DNA of 64,000 bases from Saccharopolyspora shandongensis (GTDB lineage Bacteria > Actinomycetota > Actinomycetes > Mycobacteriales > Pseudonocardiaceae): the NCBI RefSeq assembly GCF_900106995.1, contig NZ_FNOK01000001.1:310001-374000 (forward strand). Reading direction: 5' to 3'. The notes under the pieces are model-generated. The model was given only the letters and a program-made list of their open reading frames with translations, was not told the DNA's origin and did no database searches. Positions 8,610-17,333 of this stretch are shown one piece after another. Every line of letters begins with the position of its first letter. Positions within the stretch are counted from its first letter, which is position 1. Position numbers and translations under genes: made by a program.

Positions 8610-10141
8610 CTCAAAGCGAACAGTGGCACAACCCGCTGCGCGACCCGCGGGACAAGCGGCTGCCCAGGATCGCCGGCCCGTGCGGGCTGACGATCTTCGG
8701 CGTGACCGGTGACCTCTCCCGCAAGAAGCTGATGCCGGCGATCTACGACCTCGCCAACCGCGGCCTGCTGCCGCCGGGCTTCGCGCTGACCGGCTTCGCC
8801 CGCCGCGACTGGGCCGACCAGGACTTCGGCCAGGTCGTCTACGAGGCGGTCAAGGAGCACGCGCGGACCCCGTTCCACCAGAACGTCTGGGACCGGCTGG
8901 CGGAGGGCATCCGGTTCGTGCCCGGCTCGTTCGACGATGACGCGGCGTTCGACCGGCTCGCCGAAACGGTCAAGGAACTCGACGCTGACCGGGGCACCGG
9001 CGGCAACCACGCGTTCTACCTGTCGGTGCCGCCGTCGGCGTTCCCGACGGTGCTCAAGCAGCTGTCGCGGTCCGGGCTGACCGAGCCGACCGACGAGAGC
9101 TGGCGGCGGGTGGTCATCGAGAAGCCGTTCGGCCACGACCTGGAGAGCGCGCGGCACCTCAACGGCATCGTCAACGAGGTGTTCCCCGAGGAGTCGGTGT
9201 TCCGCATCGACCACTACCTCGGCAAGGAGACGGTGCAGAACATCCTGGCGCTGCGCTTCGCGAACCAGCTGTTCGAGCCGATCTGGAACGCGCACTACGT
9301 GGACCACGTGCAGATCACCATGGCCGAGGACATCGGTCTGGGCGGGCGCGCCGGGTACTACGACGGCATCGGCGCGGCGCGCGACGTGATCCAGAACCAC
9401 CTGCTGCAGCTGCTGGCGTTCACCGCGATGGAGGAGCCGGTCTCCTTCTCGCCGCAGGACCTGCGCGCGGAGAAGGTCAAGGTGCTGTCGGCGACCAAGC
9501 CGGTCGGCCCGTTCGACGAGACCACCGCCCGCGGCCAGTACACCGGCGGCTGGCAGGGTGGTTCGCTGGTGCCGGGCCTGCACGAGGAGGGCGGTTTCGC
9601 GTCCGACTCGATCACCGAGACCTACGCGGCGATCACCCTCGAGGTGGAGAGCCGGCGGTGGGCCGGGGTGCCGTTCTACCTGCGCACCGGCAAGCGGCTG
9701 GGCCGCCGGGTCACCGAGATCGCGGTGGTCTTCAAGCGCGCCCCGCACCTGCCGTTCGACAGCACGATGACCGAGGAGCTCGGGGAGAACGCCCTGGTGA
9801 TCCGGGTGCAGCCGGACGAGGGCATCACGATGCGCTTCGGCGCGAAGGTGCCGGGCACCTCGATGGAGGTGCGCGACGTGACCATGGACTTCGGTTACGG
9901 GCACGCGTTCACCGAGTCCTCGCCGGAGGCCTACGAGCGGCTGATCCTGGACGTGCTGCTCGGCGAGCCGTCGCTGTTCCCGGTGAACGAGGAAGTCGAA
10001 CTGTCCTGGCAGATCCTCGACCCGGTGCTGGAGCACTGGGCCGCCCGCGGCAAGCCCCAGCCGTACAAGGCCGGGACGTGGGGTCCGCCGTCGGCGGACG
10101 CGATGCTGGCCCGAACCGGACGCGTCTGGAGGCGACCGTGA
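8606..10141 (+). CDS. zwf: Glucose-6-phosphate 1-dehydrogenase
   Basis: It oxidises glucose 6-phosphate to 6-phosphogluconolactone and makes NADPH, the entry step of the pentose phosphate pathway. There are 511 residues: the NADP loop GVTGDLSRKKL from residue 32, then the catalytic signature RIDHYLGKE from residue 200 with the active-site histidine. The GTG start at 8606 overlaps the pgi stop, with TTGGAGGAC just upstream. The stop overlaps the opcA GTG. The frame stays open far upstream through pgi in another frame, which is a high-GC artefact; the family N-terminus fits the GTG chosen here. Confidence 0.96.
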   Translation: MTQSEQWHNPLRDPRDKRLPRIAGPCGLTIFGVTGDLSRKKLMPAIYDLANRGLLPPGFALTGFARRDWADQDFGQVVYEAVKEHARTPFHQNVWDRLAEGIRFVPGSFDDDAAFDRLAETVKELDADRGTGGNHAFYLSVPPSAFPTVLKQLSRSGLTEPTDESWRRVVIEKPFGHDLESARHLNGIVNEVFPEESVFRIDHYLGKETVQNILALRFANQLFEPIWNAHYVDHVQITMAEDIGLGGRAGYYDGIGAARDVIQNHLLQLLAFTAMEEPVSFSPQDLRAEKVKVLSATKPVGPFDETTARGQYTGGWQGGSLVPGLHEEGGFASDSITETYAAITLEVESRRWAGVPFYLRTGKRLGRRVTEIAVVFKRAPHLPFDSTMTEELGENALVIRVQPDEGITMRFGAKVPGTSMEVRDVTMDFGYGHAFTESSPEAYERLILDVLLGEPSLFPVNEEVELSWQILDPVLEHWAARGKPQPYKAGTWGPPSADAMLARTGRVWRRP

Positions 10142-11088
10142 TCATCGATCTGCCGTCCACCACCACTTCGCAGGTCAACAAGAAGCTGGTCGAACTGCGC
10201 GAGTCCGGTGGTGCGGTCGCGCTGGGCCGGGTGCTGACGCTGGTGATCGTCACTGGCGACGGCACCGAGGTGGAGAAGGCCATCCAGGCCGCCAACGACG
10301 CGAGCCGGGAGCACCCGTGCCGGGTGATCGTGGTGGCCAGCGGGGCGCGGCAGGCCGCGCCGCGGCTGGACGCCCAGATCCGCGTCGGCGGCGACGCGGG
10401 CGCGTCGGAGGTCATCGTGCTGCGGCTGTACGGGCCGCTGGCCGACGAGGGCGCGGGCTCGGTGGTGCCGTTGCTGCTGCCGGACGCCCCGGTGGTCGCC
10501 TGGTGGCCCACGGAGGCGCCGGAAAGCCCCGCGAAGGACCCGATCGGCGCGCTGTCGCACCGGCGGATCACCGACGCGGCGGCCGACGGCGACCCGATCA
10601 CCTCGCTGCAGAAGCGCGTCAAGTCCTATGCGGACGGTGACACGGATCTGGCCTGGACTCGGCTGACCTCGTGGCGCGCGGTGCTGGCGGCGGCGCTGGA
10701 CCTGCCGCCGCACGAGGCGGTCACGGCCGCCACTGTCACCGGCGCGGCGGACTCGCCGTCGACCGACCTGCTGGCCGCGTGGCTGGCCAGCTACCTGGGC
10801 ATCCCGGTGCGCCGGGTGGAGCACCCGCGCGGGCCGGGCATCATCTCGGCGGTGCTGGAACGCCCGTCGGGCAACGTGGAGATCGTCCGCCCGGACGGCA
10901 AGGTCGGGACGCTGACCCAGCCGGGCCAGCCGGACCGGCGGGTGTCGCTGCACCGCCGCGAGGTGCGCGACTGCCTCACCGAGGAGCTGCGCCGCCTCGA
11001 CCCGGACGAGATCTACGAGGCCACCCTGCAGGGCCTGGACAAGATCGTGCGCGGCGGGGAGGAGCCGGCGGCGGAGGCCGGTTCATGA
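10138..11088 (+). CDS. opcA: Glucose-6-phosphate dehydrogenase assembly protein OpcA
   Basis: OpcA is an actinobacterial and cyanobacterial partner that promotes assembly and activity of glucose-6-phosphate dehydrogenase. The 316-residue protein starts IDLPSTTTSQVNKKLVELR, a typical OpcA beginning, and has the central DAPVVAWWPTEAPESPAKDPIG segment and a C-terminal DGKVGTLTQPGQPDRRVSLHRR region. GTG 10138 overlaps the zwf stop, with GGAGG at 10128-10132. The ATGA overlap with pgl continues the chain of coupled genes. It lies directly after its client zwf. Confidence 0.93.
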   Translation: MIIDLPSTTTSQVNKKLVELRESGGAVALGRVLTLVIVTGDGTEVEKAIQAANDASREHPCRVIVVASGARQAAPRLDAQIRVGGDAGASEVIVLRLYGPLADEGAGSVVPLLLPDAPVVAWWPTEAPESPAKDPIGALSHRRITDAAADGDPITSLQKRVKSYADGDTDLAWTRLTSWRAVLAAALDLPPHEAVTAATVTGAADSPSTDLLAAWLASYLGIPVRRVEHPRGPGIISAVLERPSGNVEIVRPDGKVGTLTQPGQPDRRVSLHRREVRDCLTEELRRLDPDEIYEATLQGLDKIVRGGEEPAAEAGS

Positions 11089-11849
11089 GCCGGCCGGAAG
11101 TGGTCGTGCACGGCACCGGCGAGCTGCTGGCCGCCGCGGCCGCGGCCCGGCTGATCACCAGGATCGTCGACGCGCAGGCCGCGCACGGCGTGGCGTCGGT
11201 GGTGCTCACCGGCGGCCGGACGGGCATCGGCGTGCTCGAACAGGTCAACCGCTCCCCCGCCCGGGACGCGGTGGACTGGGCGAACGTGGACGTGTACTGG
11301 GGCGACGAGCGGTTCCTGCCGGACGGCGACCCGGACCGCAACGAGACCCAGGCCCGCCACGCCCTGCTCGACCACGTCCCGGTCGACCCGGAGCGGGTGC
11401 ACGCGATGGCGCCGTCGGACGGCAAGTTCGGCCCGGACGCCGACGCGGCGGCGGCGCACTACGCGGAGGTGCTCGCGACTACTGCGTCGCGGGCGACCGA
11501 CATCGCGGTGCCGCACTTCGACGTCCTGCTGCTGGGCGTCGGCGAGGAGGGGCACACCGCGTCGCTGTTCCCGGACACGCCGTACGTCCGCGAAGCCCAG
11601 CGGACGGTGGTGGGCGTGCACGACTGCCCGAAGCCGCCGCCGACCCGGATCTCCCTGACGCTCCCGGCGATCCGGGCGGCGTCGGAGGTCTGGCTGATGA
11701 CCACCGGCGAGGCGAAGGCCGAACCGGTGGCGGCGGCGCTGGGCGGGGCGAAGCCGGTGGACATCCCGGCGGCGGGAGCCCGCGGCCGGGACCGGACCCT
11801 GTGGCTGCTGGACCCGACCGCGGCATCGGCCATCCCGACCGGAGGCTGA
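11085..11849 (+). CDS. pgl: 6-phosphogluconolactonase
   Basis: It hydrolyses 6-phosphogluconolactone to 6-phosphogluconate, the second oxidative pentose phosphate step. At 254 residues it is normal for the DevB/NagB-like family. Visible motifs are VVLTGGRTGIGVLEQ, VDVYWGDERFLPDGDPDRNE, and LLLGVGEEGHTASLFPDTP. The ATG is set by the ATGA overlap with opcA and the GGAGG before it. It is the last gene of pgi-zwf-opcA-pgl; a hairpin with a T-tract follows 17 bases after the stop. Confidence 0.95.
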   Translation: MSRPEVVVHGTGELLAAAAAARLITRIVDAQAAHGVASVVLTGGRTGIGVLEQVNRSPARDAVDWANVDVYWGDERFLPDGDPDRNETQARHALLDHVPVDPERVHAMAPSDGKFGPDADAAAAHYAEVLATTASRATDIAVPHFDVLLLGVGEEGHTASLFPDTPYVREAQRTVVGVHDCPKPPPTRISLTLPAIRAASEVWLMTTGEAKAEPVAAALGGAKPVDIPAAGARGRDRTLWLLDPTAASAIPTGG

Positions 11850-11865
11850 TCCCCCGAGGCGAAGG

Positions 11866-11908
11866 AGGGCACCCAGAGCACTTTTGAACCGCTCGGGGTG
11901 CCCTTTTC
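11866..11908 (+). terminator. Intrinsic terminator after pgl
   Basis: AGGGCACCC (11866-11874) pairs with GGGTGCCCT (11896-11904) and is followed by a short T run (TTTT). It ends the pgi-zwf-opcA-pgl unit. Confidence 0.75.
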
Positions 11909-11959
11909 GTTGTGGACCGCTGAACCAGCGCTGCCTGCCCTGAAAGCACCGGCGAGATC

Positions 11960-12017
11960 GTTCCAATCCGCGTGAGCGGGAACAATCGGCTGCTGGCGCT
12001 GGGTAATCTTTCGCGTT
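11960..12017 (+). promoter_or_regulatory. Putative promoter of the NACHT gene (leaderless)
   Basis: A -10-like TAATCT lies at 12004-12009, eight bases before the ATG at 12018, and no Shine-Dalgarno is present. A short inverted repeat GTTCC/GGAAC (about 11960-11983) covers the -35 region and could be an operator. Both are pattern readings only. Confidence 0.4.
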
Positions 12018-14270
12018 ATGCGCCGTTCACGGGGTCGGCTTCTTCGCGTCTGCGCATTCGTGCTGGGGATTTCCGTCAGCGCCGTGCTGTTGCCGACCGC
12101 CATCAACATCGGCACCGGCGGCACCGCCCCGGCGTTCCTCGCGCCGTACACCGGCTGGACCTGGCCGGTCATCGGTGTGCTGTGGGCCGTTTCCGTGGCC
12201 GTCGGGTCGTGGGAGATGCTGGCTCGCCAGCAGTCGGCCATCACCAGCCGCCCCGTCGACCATCCGCGCAACCGGCCGAACGCCCTGGACCGCGTCGAGC
12301 ACTACGTCGACCAGCGGTTCTCGCAGTCGCTCGCCGCCAAAGCGCGCATCGAACTGGACCTCGACGAACGGCCGGACGCGGTCATCCGCCCGCAGTCCCT
12401 GACGGTGCAACCCGTCGGCGGCACCGAGAAGGCCATCGCGTCGAACGCGCCGATCTCGGAGGTGTTCGACGATCTCCACCAGTCCATGCTCATCCTCGGC
12501 GACCCCGGCGCGGGCAAGACCACGCTGCTGCTGGAGCTGGCTCGCGCGCTGATCGAGCGCGCCCGGCAGGACGCGGAGCAGCCGATCCCCGTGCTGGTCG
12601 ATCTCTCGGGATGGCCCGGCACCGACGACAAGGAGAGCGGACCGAACGACTTCGTCCAATGGCTGCGCGACGAACTGCGGCGCAGGTACACCATTCCGCA
12701 CGCGGTCACCGAAGCCTGGCTTGCCGCGGGCAAGCTGGCGTTGTTGCTCGACGGTCTCGACGAGGTGGCCTCGGAACACCGCGAGGAGTGCGTCCGCGAG
12801 CTGAACTCCTTGCCGCAGAAGGTGTTCGTGCCGCAGATCGCGGTGTGCAGCCGCCTGGGCGAGTACGACAGGCTGCCCGAACGGCTCAGCCTGCACGGCG
12901 CGGTGCGCATCCAGCCGCTGACCCGCGACCGGCTGGCGGAGTACTTCGAGGGCACCGGGCGGGGACTCGGCGGCGTCCGGTCGATGCTGACCAGCGACCC
13001 GGAGCTGTGGGAACTGCTGGACTCCCCGCTGATGCTCAACATCATGGCGCTGGCCGTGCAGGGAACCAACGGCGAGCAACTGCGGGCCGAGGACACGACC
13101 ACCGCCCGCCGGGAGCTGTTCGACGCCTACGTCTGCGAGGTGCTGGCGCGCCGGGTCACCCCGCCGTCCCGCTACACGCCCCGGGAGACCGTTCGCGCGT
13201 TGTGGTTCCTGGCGATGCTGGCCCGGGACTCCTACCGCGGGAACACGACGTTGCGGATCCGGTTCCTGTCCAGCCTCGACTGGTTCAAGTGCGTCCCGCT
13301 CGACGTCGCCGTGGCGACCACGGGCGTCTTCATACCGGTGGCGCTGGGGGCTTTCACCGCGCCGATCGTGCTCGCCGCAATGGTGCGGTTCGGCCTGTTC
13401 GCGGGCGTGGTCACCGCGTGCGCCGCAGCGGTGGCGACAGCCGTGACCAGCCGCGATATGCTCCCTCCGGCTGGCACTCGATCGTCACCGCACCGGGTCA
13501 AGGCCGTCCGCTCCGCGGTGGTCGTCGGCCTGACCGCCGGGGTGGGCACGATCGGCCTCGTGCTGGCGGTGCACCGGATCCTCGCCGATGTCCCCGCACC
13601 GGTTTGCGCCGCCATCGTCGCCGCAGGTGCCGCCATCAGCGCCGGGCTCACCGCAGCTGTCCATTCCGTGGTGGAAGCCGTCACCGCGTGGTTGGTCGCG
13701 CTCGCGTCCGGTCTCGCGCCGCTGGGGCTGGCGTTGTGGATCGGCCCGACCGAAGAACTGGTGGGCGGCTGGGTGATCGGCCTGGCGGGCAGCGCCTTCA
13801 TCGGAGCAACGACCTTGAGCACGAGAACGTTCTACCTCTCCCAGCTGACCCGGGACGCGCCGAAGAACTGGGGCTTCACCAGGCAGAACGTTATCTGCGT
13901 GATCGCGGGAGCGCTCGTCGCGGCACTGCTGGGCATCGCCGTGGCCTCGCCGCCCGACACCCGGTTCCTCGGGTTCGCCGTCGGGCTGGTGATCGGCGGC
14001 TGCGGGCTCCTCGCCTGGAAAGGCGGTCCAGGAGCGTCGCTGCTCGGCCTGCTGGTGTTCCGCTTCACCGGCTACCTGCCGCCCGGGCGACGCGACTTCC
14101 TCTCGCACGCCGCGGACCGGAGCCTGCTGAGCCGGTCGGACGGCGAGTGGCGGTTCGTGCACCTGCTGGTGCGCGACCACCTCGCCGAATGCGATCCGGC
14201 CCTGCTCGGAGCTAGAGCCGAGCAACGGGCCCGGGAACTGGCCGGGAACCGCTCCCGCCAGGCGGCGTGA
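12018..14270 (+). CDS. Membrane-associated NACHT-domain NTPase (STAND family)
   Basis: This 750-residue protein has two hydrophobic segments at the N-terminus (about 9-30 and 47-66), a NACHT NTPase core, and a long C-terminal half with many hydrophobic segments (about 415-680). Walker A is GDPGAGKTT at 161-169; Walker B is LLLDGLDEV at 242-250, with the acidic pair typical of NACHT proteins. The C-terminus ends in WRFVHLLVRDHLAEC, a short helix motif common to actinobacterial NACHT proteins. Related bacterial NACHT proteins act in phage defence, but no effector domain is recognisable here, so a signalling or immune role is inference. It stands alone, and a decayed NACHT C-terminus lies on the opposite strand just downstream. 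Confidence 0.85.
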   Translation: MRRSRGRLLRVCAFVLGISVSAVLLPTAINIGTGGTAPAFLAPYTGWTWPVIGVLWAVSVAVGSWEMLARQQSAITSRPVDHPRNRPNALDRVEHYVDQRFSQSLAAKARIELDLDERPDAVIRPQSLTVQPVGGTEKAIASNAPISEVFDDLHQSMLILGDPGAGKTTLLLELARALIERARQDAEQPIPVLVDLSGWPGTDDKESGPNDFVQWLRDELRRRYTIPHAVTEAWLAAGKLALLLDGLDEVASEHREECVRELNSLPQKVFVPQIAVCSRLGEYDRLPERLSLHGAVRIQPLTRDRLAEYFEGTGRGLGGVRSMLTSDPELWELLDSPLMLNIMALAVQGTNGEQLRAEDTTTARRELFDAYVCEVLARRVTPPSRYTPRETVRALWFLAMLARDSYRGNTTLRIRFLSSLDWFKCVPLDVAVATTGVFIPVALGAFTAPIVLAAMVRFGLFAGVVTACAAAVATAVTSRDMLPPAGTRSSPHRVKAVRSAVVVGLTAGVGTIGLVLAVHRILADVPAPVCAAIVAAGAAISAGLTAAVHSVVEAVTAWLVALASGLAPLGLALWIGPTEELVGGWVIGLAGSAFIGATTLSTRTFYLSQLTRDAPKNWGFTRQNVICVIAGALVAALLGIAVASPPDTRFLGFAVGLVIGGCGLLAWKGGPGASLLGLLVFRFTGYLPPGRRDFLSHAADRSLLSRSDGEWRFVHLLVRDHLAECDPALLGARAEQRARELAGNRSRQAA

Positions 14271-14321
14271 CGGCCGGGGTTCATTCATGCCGGCGACCGC
14301 ACCCGAACGGTCGCCCCCCGT

Positions 14322-14390
14322 TCAGCGCCGCCGGTCCACGAGGTGGTCCTGGAGCAAGGCGTGCCGGAACTGGTACACCGCGCCGATGGT
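14322..14390 (-). pseudogene. Remnant of a second NACHT-type protein C-terminus
   Basis: On the minus strand, TIGAVYQFRHALLQDHLVD followed by RRR and a stop (TGA, complement of 14322-14324) reads as the last residues of an actinobacterial NACHT/STAND protein; the YQFRHALLQDHL motif is typical of their ends. Upstream the frame loses similarity within about 10 codons, and a neighbouring frame (SQFLDDDH) may continue it, suggesting frameshift and deletion. It lies antisense to, and directly after, the intact NACHT gene. The remaining bases of this 154-base convergent gap show nothing. Confidence 0.5.
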
Positions 14391-14424
14391 CGTCGTCGAG
14401 GAACTGGGACTCGCGGGGCAACGT

Positions 14425-15318
14425 TCATCCGAACGCGAAATCGACCACGACGGCGCGGTGGTCGCTGCCTCGAGTGCTGACGACGCCGGCGTCCGTCGCC
14501 CGGACCCCGGAGTACAGCACGTGGTCGATGCGCACCAGCGGAAAGCCGGCGGGCCAGGTGAAACCGGCGCCGGTACCGGCCTCGTCCTGGGCCACGTGGA
14601 AATTCGGCGGGAACACCTCCATTTCGCGATCGGTCGTCGCGGTGTTGAGGTCGGCCAGAACGATGACGCGGCTCGCCCGGTCGGCCGCGAGTTCCGCCGC
14701 GAGGCTGGTCAGGCTGCGGTTTCGTGCGGCGACCGAGTCGGGGCGCAGCGACGGCAGGTGCGCCACGAACACCGTGACCGGGCCGTGCGGGGTGCGGACC
14801 AGCGCACGCAACGCGCGGGTCCAGCCCAGCCCCAGGTCGACCGGTTCGGTGGCCTCGATCGGAAATCGGCTCCACAGGCCGACCGTGCCGATCGTGGTGT
14901 GGTGCGGGTAGTCGTCCGAGAGGATCTCCCGCGCCGCCGCGCGCGACTGCCCGGTCAATTCCTGCACGCCGATCAGGTCCGCGTCGGTGGCGGCCAGATC
15001 GGCCACCGTCGACGACGGGTTCTCGTTGTCCGCGAACATGTTCTGGCTCGCCACCCGGAAGTCCCCGCCCGCGGCGGACGCGCGCGGAATCAGGTCCACG
15101 CCGAAGGTTGCACACCAGACCACCGCCGGAACCAGCACGGCCGCGGTGGCGCGCGTCCTGCCCGCCAACCCCACCAGAGCGAGGACGGGGATCAGCACAC
15201 CGAGCCACGGCGCGGCGCTGTCGAGCAGGGTGCCCGCGCCGCCGACATCCGGCACCAGGGTGTGACAGCCGAGCAGCAGAGCCAGAGCTCCGCAGCAGAT
15301 CAGGATCATCACGCGCAT
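14425..15318 (-). CDS. Membrane-anchored endonuclease/exonuclease/phosphatase family protein
   Basis: The 297-residue protein begins with about three hydrophobic segments (residues 1-75), then an exported EEP domain. EEP hallmarks are SQNMFADNENPSS (metal-binding N), GVQELTGQ (metal-binding E), VFVAHLPSL, VIVLADLNTATTD and the terminal SDHRAVVVDF. The N-terminal membrane part followed by this domain resembles VanJ-like and related actinobacterial envelope phosphatases. Substrate is unknown; phosphodiester or lipid-linked phosphate hydrolysis outside the membrane is a reasonable inference. ATG 15318 lies eight bases after the stop of the upstream glycosidase, so the two form an operon. Confidence 0.85.
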   Translation of the reverse strand: MRVMILICCGALALLLGCHTLVPDVGGAGTLLDSAAPWLGVLIPVLALVGLAGRTRATAAVLVPAVVWCATFGVDLIPRASAAGGDFRVASQNMFADNENPSSTVADLAATDADLIGVQELTGQSRAAAREILSDDYPHHTTIGTVGLWSRFPIEATEPVDLGLGWTRALRALVRTPHGPVTVFVAHLPSLRPDSVAARNRSLTSLAAELAADRASRVIVLADLNTATTDREMEVFPPNFHVAQDEAGTGAGFTWPAGFPLVRIDHVLYSGVRATDAGVVSTRGSDHRAVVVDFAFG

Positions 15319-15326
15319 CGCGGGCC

Positions 15327-17276
15327 TCACAACCCTGCCGGGCAGATGCGCTGCGGCACACCACCCCGAACCACCGCGTCCAAGCAACCGGCGGGCAGAC
15401 CGTCGTGCGGCTGGAGCGAGAAGTTCGCGGTCACGGTGAGCACCCCACCGCCGAACGACGTGCGCTGCACGAGGTGATCCGGCGTGAGCCAGCGGAAATC
15501 CGTCATCGGCTCGGTGGCCGCCGCCCGGTGCAGCGGCTCGAAGAACCGCTGGAGTTCGGCGATCTGCTCACCGCGCGCGTCCAGTTCGGACTCATTGAGC
15601 ACCAGGTTGAGCGGCGTGTTGTGGAGCATCGCCAGCATCGCCCGGGTCGCGCTCTGGTCCGGCAGCTTCGACCAGGGAAGTTCCCACCGGTCGGTGCTGA
15701 TGACCGAGTCGTGCAGCACCGTCTGGTAGAGCGGCACCCGGTACTTCGGATCGAACATCGCCCTAGCCGCATCTGCCGGTAGGCGCACCGGCTTGAAGAA
15801 GAACGCCGGTGCGCCTACCGGCGCGTAGCCACCCCAGGTCTCCTTGTCCCGCTCCAGCTTCCAGAGTTGGTCGCTGACGGGCGTCGACGATCCGTGGCTG
15901 TAGGCGAGGACGTGGTTGGCCCAGGAACCGGCGCTCTCCGAGCCGAGCACCAGTTTCTGGTCATCGGCGAGCCAGGACATCCGGGCCAGCCGGTTCTGCC
16001 GGTCCCGCGCCCGGTTCATGGGATGGGTAGGGGTGTGGTCGCTGTGCAGTTCGCCCGCCGCGTCGACGTCCAGGAAGTAGCTGTTGGCCCCGTTGGTGGT
16101 CATCGAGCGGGTGCGATCGACCATGAGCCTGGTGTCCTGGGCGAACGCCTCGGAGCTCAGGTAGCAGCCGCGCCCGCCGAAACCGGTCAGGACCGTCCCG
16201 TCGGCATGGTGGACGCACGACTCCTGCCACACCGGTGCGGGCCAACTCGACGACGGGTTGTCGGCCGTCGCGGGATCCTGCGCGTTGGCCCAGGAATCGT
16301 AGGGTCCGACCAGGTATCCGGCCCGCTTCGCCGCGTCGGTCGCCGGTTGGCTCATCGGCTGGTCGTCCGCGTCGTATCCCAGCCACATCCGGCCGAGACC
16401 GAGTTCGCGCATGCGCTGAATGCCCTCGGGGGTGCGCGCCTGTCCCCAGGTGTATGCGTGGAATGCGCCGACGAGCTTGCCGACCTCGGGGTTGCGGGCG
16501 ATCTTCTCGCGCAACGGCGCGATGCCGCCGTGGTCCAGCAGCCAGTTCCGGTAGTCGCGCGCTGCCGCGACCGGGGAACCGTCGGTGAGCGCGAAGGTGA
16601 TCGAGTGGTCCATAGTGGACTCCCGCGCGGAGAAGTCGTGCACCGTTTCGGTGTGCAGCCGTCCCCGGTCGGAGACGAACCGCAGGGACGTCCCGAGGTC
16701 TGTTCCAGCGATGTAACCGGCCCCGTGGCCCGGTCGGCTGTAACCCCAGAACGGCATCGTCAGCCCGTCCACCACGCCCAGCTCCGAGCCCGCGATCCCG
16801 GCGGCGCCGGAGTTCCACCACGGGTCGGCCACCGGCACCGAAAGCCCTTCGCCGCGGGGGAACTGCACCTCGCCGATCGTCGGATCCGTGCCCGATACCG
16901 GCCAGGTCATGCTGCCGTCGCGGTCGGCGTGCACGGTGACGGCCAGCCGGCCGGCTTCGCCACCGGCGGTGACCGTCAATCCCTTCGCCGGGTAGGACCA
17001 GGTCGCCTTGCCGTCGCGCACCGAGACGTCGCCGGCCCGGCCCAGGTCGCCGGCTGCGGGCGCGGACAGCTCCCACCGCGTCCCGTCCGCCGCCTCGGCC
17101 CGGACACCGAGCGACGTGGTGTCCAGCACCACTTCCCCTCCGTCGACCGCAACGGTGACCTGCCGGCCGGCTACTTCGATCTCCCGCGGACCTGCCTCGG
17201 CTGCGGCACACGCAGCGCTCACCACGGCCACCGCGCTGAGCAGGCAGGTCAGCCGGATCGTGTTCGTGTTCTTCAC
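15327..17276 (-). CDS. Secreted (possibly lipoprotein) glycoside hydrolase-like protein
   Basis: The 649-residue product has a signal peptide (VKNTNTIRLTCLLSAVAVVS) followed by AACAAA, which could be a lipobox cysteine, although the -3 residue is not ideal. After a beta-rich N-terminal region comes an apparent TIM-barrel part with GAFHAYTWGQARTPEGIQRM, GRMWLGYDADDQPMS, SYFLDVDAAGELHSDHTP and VLGSESAGSWANHVLAYSHG. The layout suggests an alpha-glycosidase of the GH101/GH129-like clan, with D in YFLDV and E in GSESAG as candidate catalytic residues; this is inference. I chose GTG 17276 because it begins the signal peptide. The gene diverges from a two-component system that may control it. Confidence 0.65.
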   Translation of the reverse strand: MKNTNTIRLTCLLSAVAVVSAACAAAEAGPREIEVAGRQVTVAVDGGEVVLDTTSLGVRAEAADGTRWELSAPAAGDLGRAGDVSVRDGKATWSYPAKGLTVTAGGEAGRLAVTVHADRDGSMTWPVSGTDPTIGEVQFPRGEGLSVPVADPWWNSGAAGIAGSELGVVDGLTMPFWGYSRPGHGAGYIAGTDLGTSLRFVSDRGRLHTETVHDFSARESTMDHSITFALTDGSPVAAARDYRNWLLDHGGIAPLREKIARNPEVGKLVGAFHAYTWGQARTPEGIQRMRELGLGRMWLGYDADDQPMSQPATDAAKRAGYLVGPYDSWANAQDPATADNPSSSWPAPVWQESCVHHADGTVLTGFGGRGCYLSSEAFAQDTRLMVDRTRSMTTNGANSYFLDVDAAGELHSDHTPTHPMNRARDRQNRLARMSWLADDQKLVLGSESAGSWANHVLAYSHGSSTPVSDQLWKLERDKETWGGYAPVGAPAFFFKPVRLPADAARAMFDPKYRVPLYQTVLHDSVISTDRWELPWSKLPDQSATRAMLAMLHNTPLNLVLNESELDARGEQIAELQRFFEPLHRAAATEPMTDFRWLTPDHLVQRTSFGGGVLTVTANFSLQPHDGLPAGCLDAVVRGGVPQRICPAGL

Positions 17277-17299
17277 GACCGGCAGCGTCGTCGGCGAAT

Positions 17300-17324
17300 A
17301 TGAGAGTCCGATGAGAGCTAGCAT
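17300..17324. promoter_or_regulatory. Direct-repeat operator and -10 between glycosidase and response regulator
   Basis: ATGAGAG occurs at 17300-17306 and again at 17311-17317, an 11-base period, followed by a -10-like TAGCAT at 17319-17324. Tandem sites one helical turn apart are the usual target of OmpR-type dimers, so this is the likely autoregulatory site of the adjacent regulator. The regulator's GTG lies nine bases after the -10 with no Shine-Dalgarno, suggesting a leaderless transcript. Confidence 0.5.
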
Positions 17325-17333
17325 CTGGTTGTT

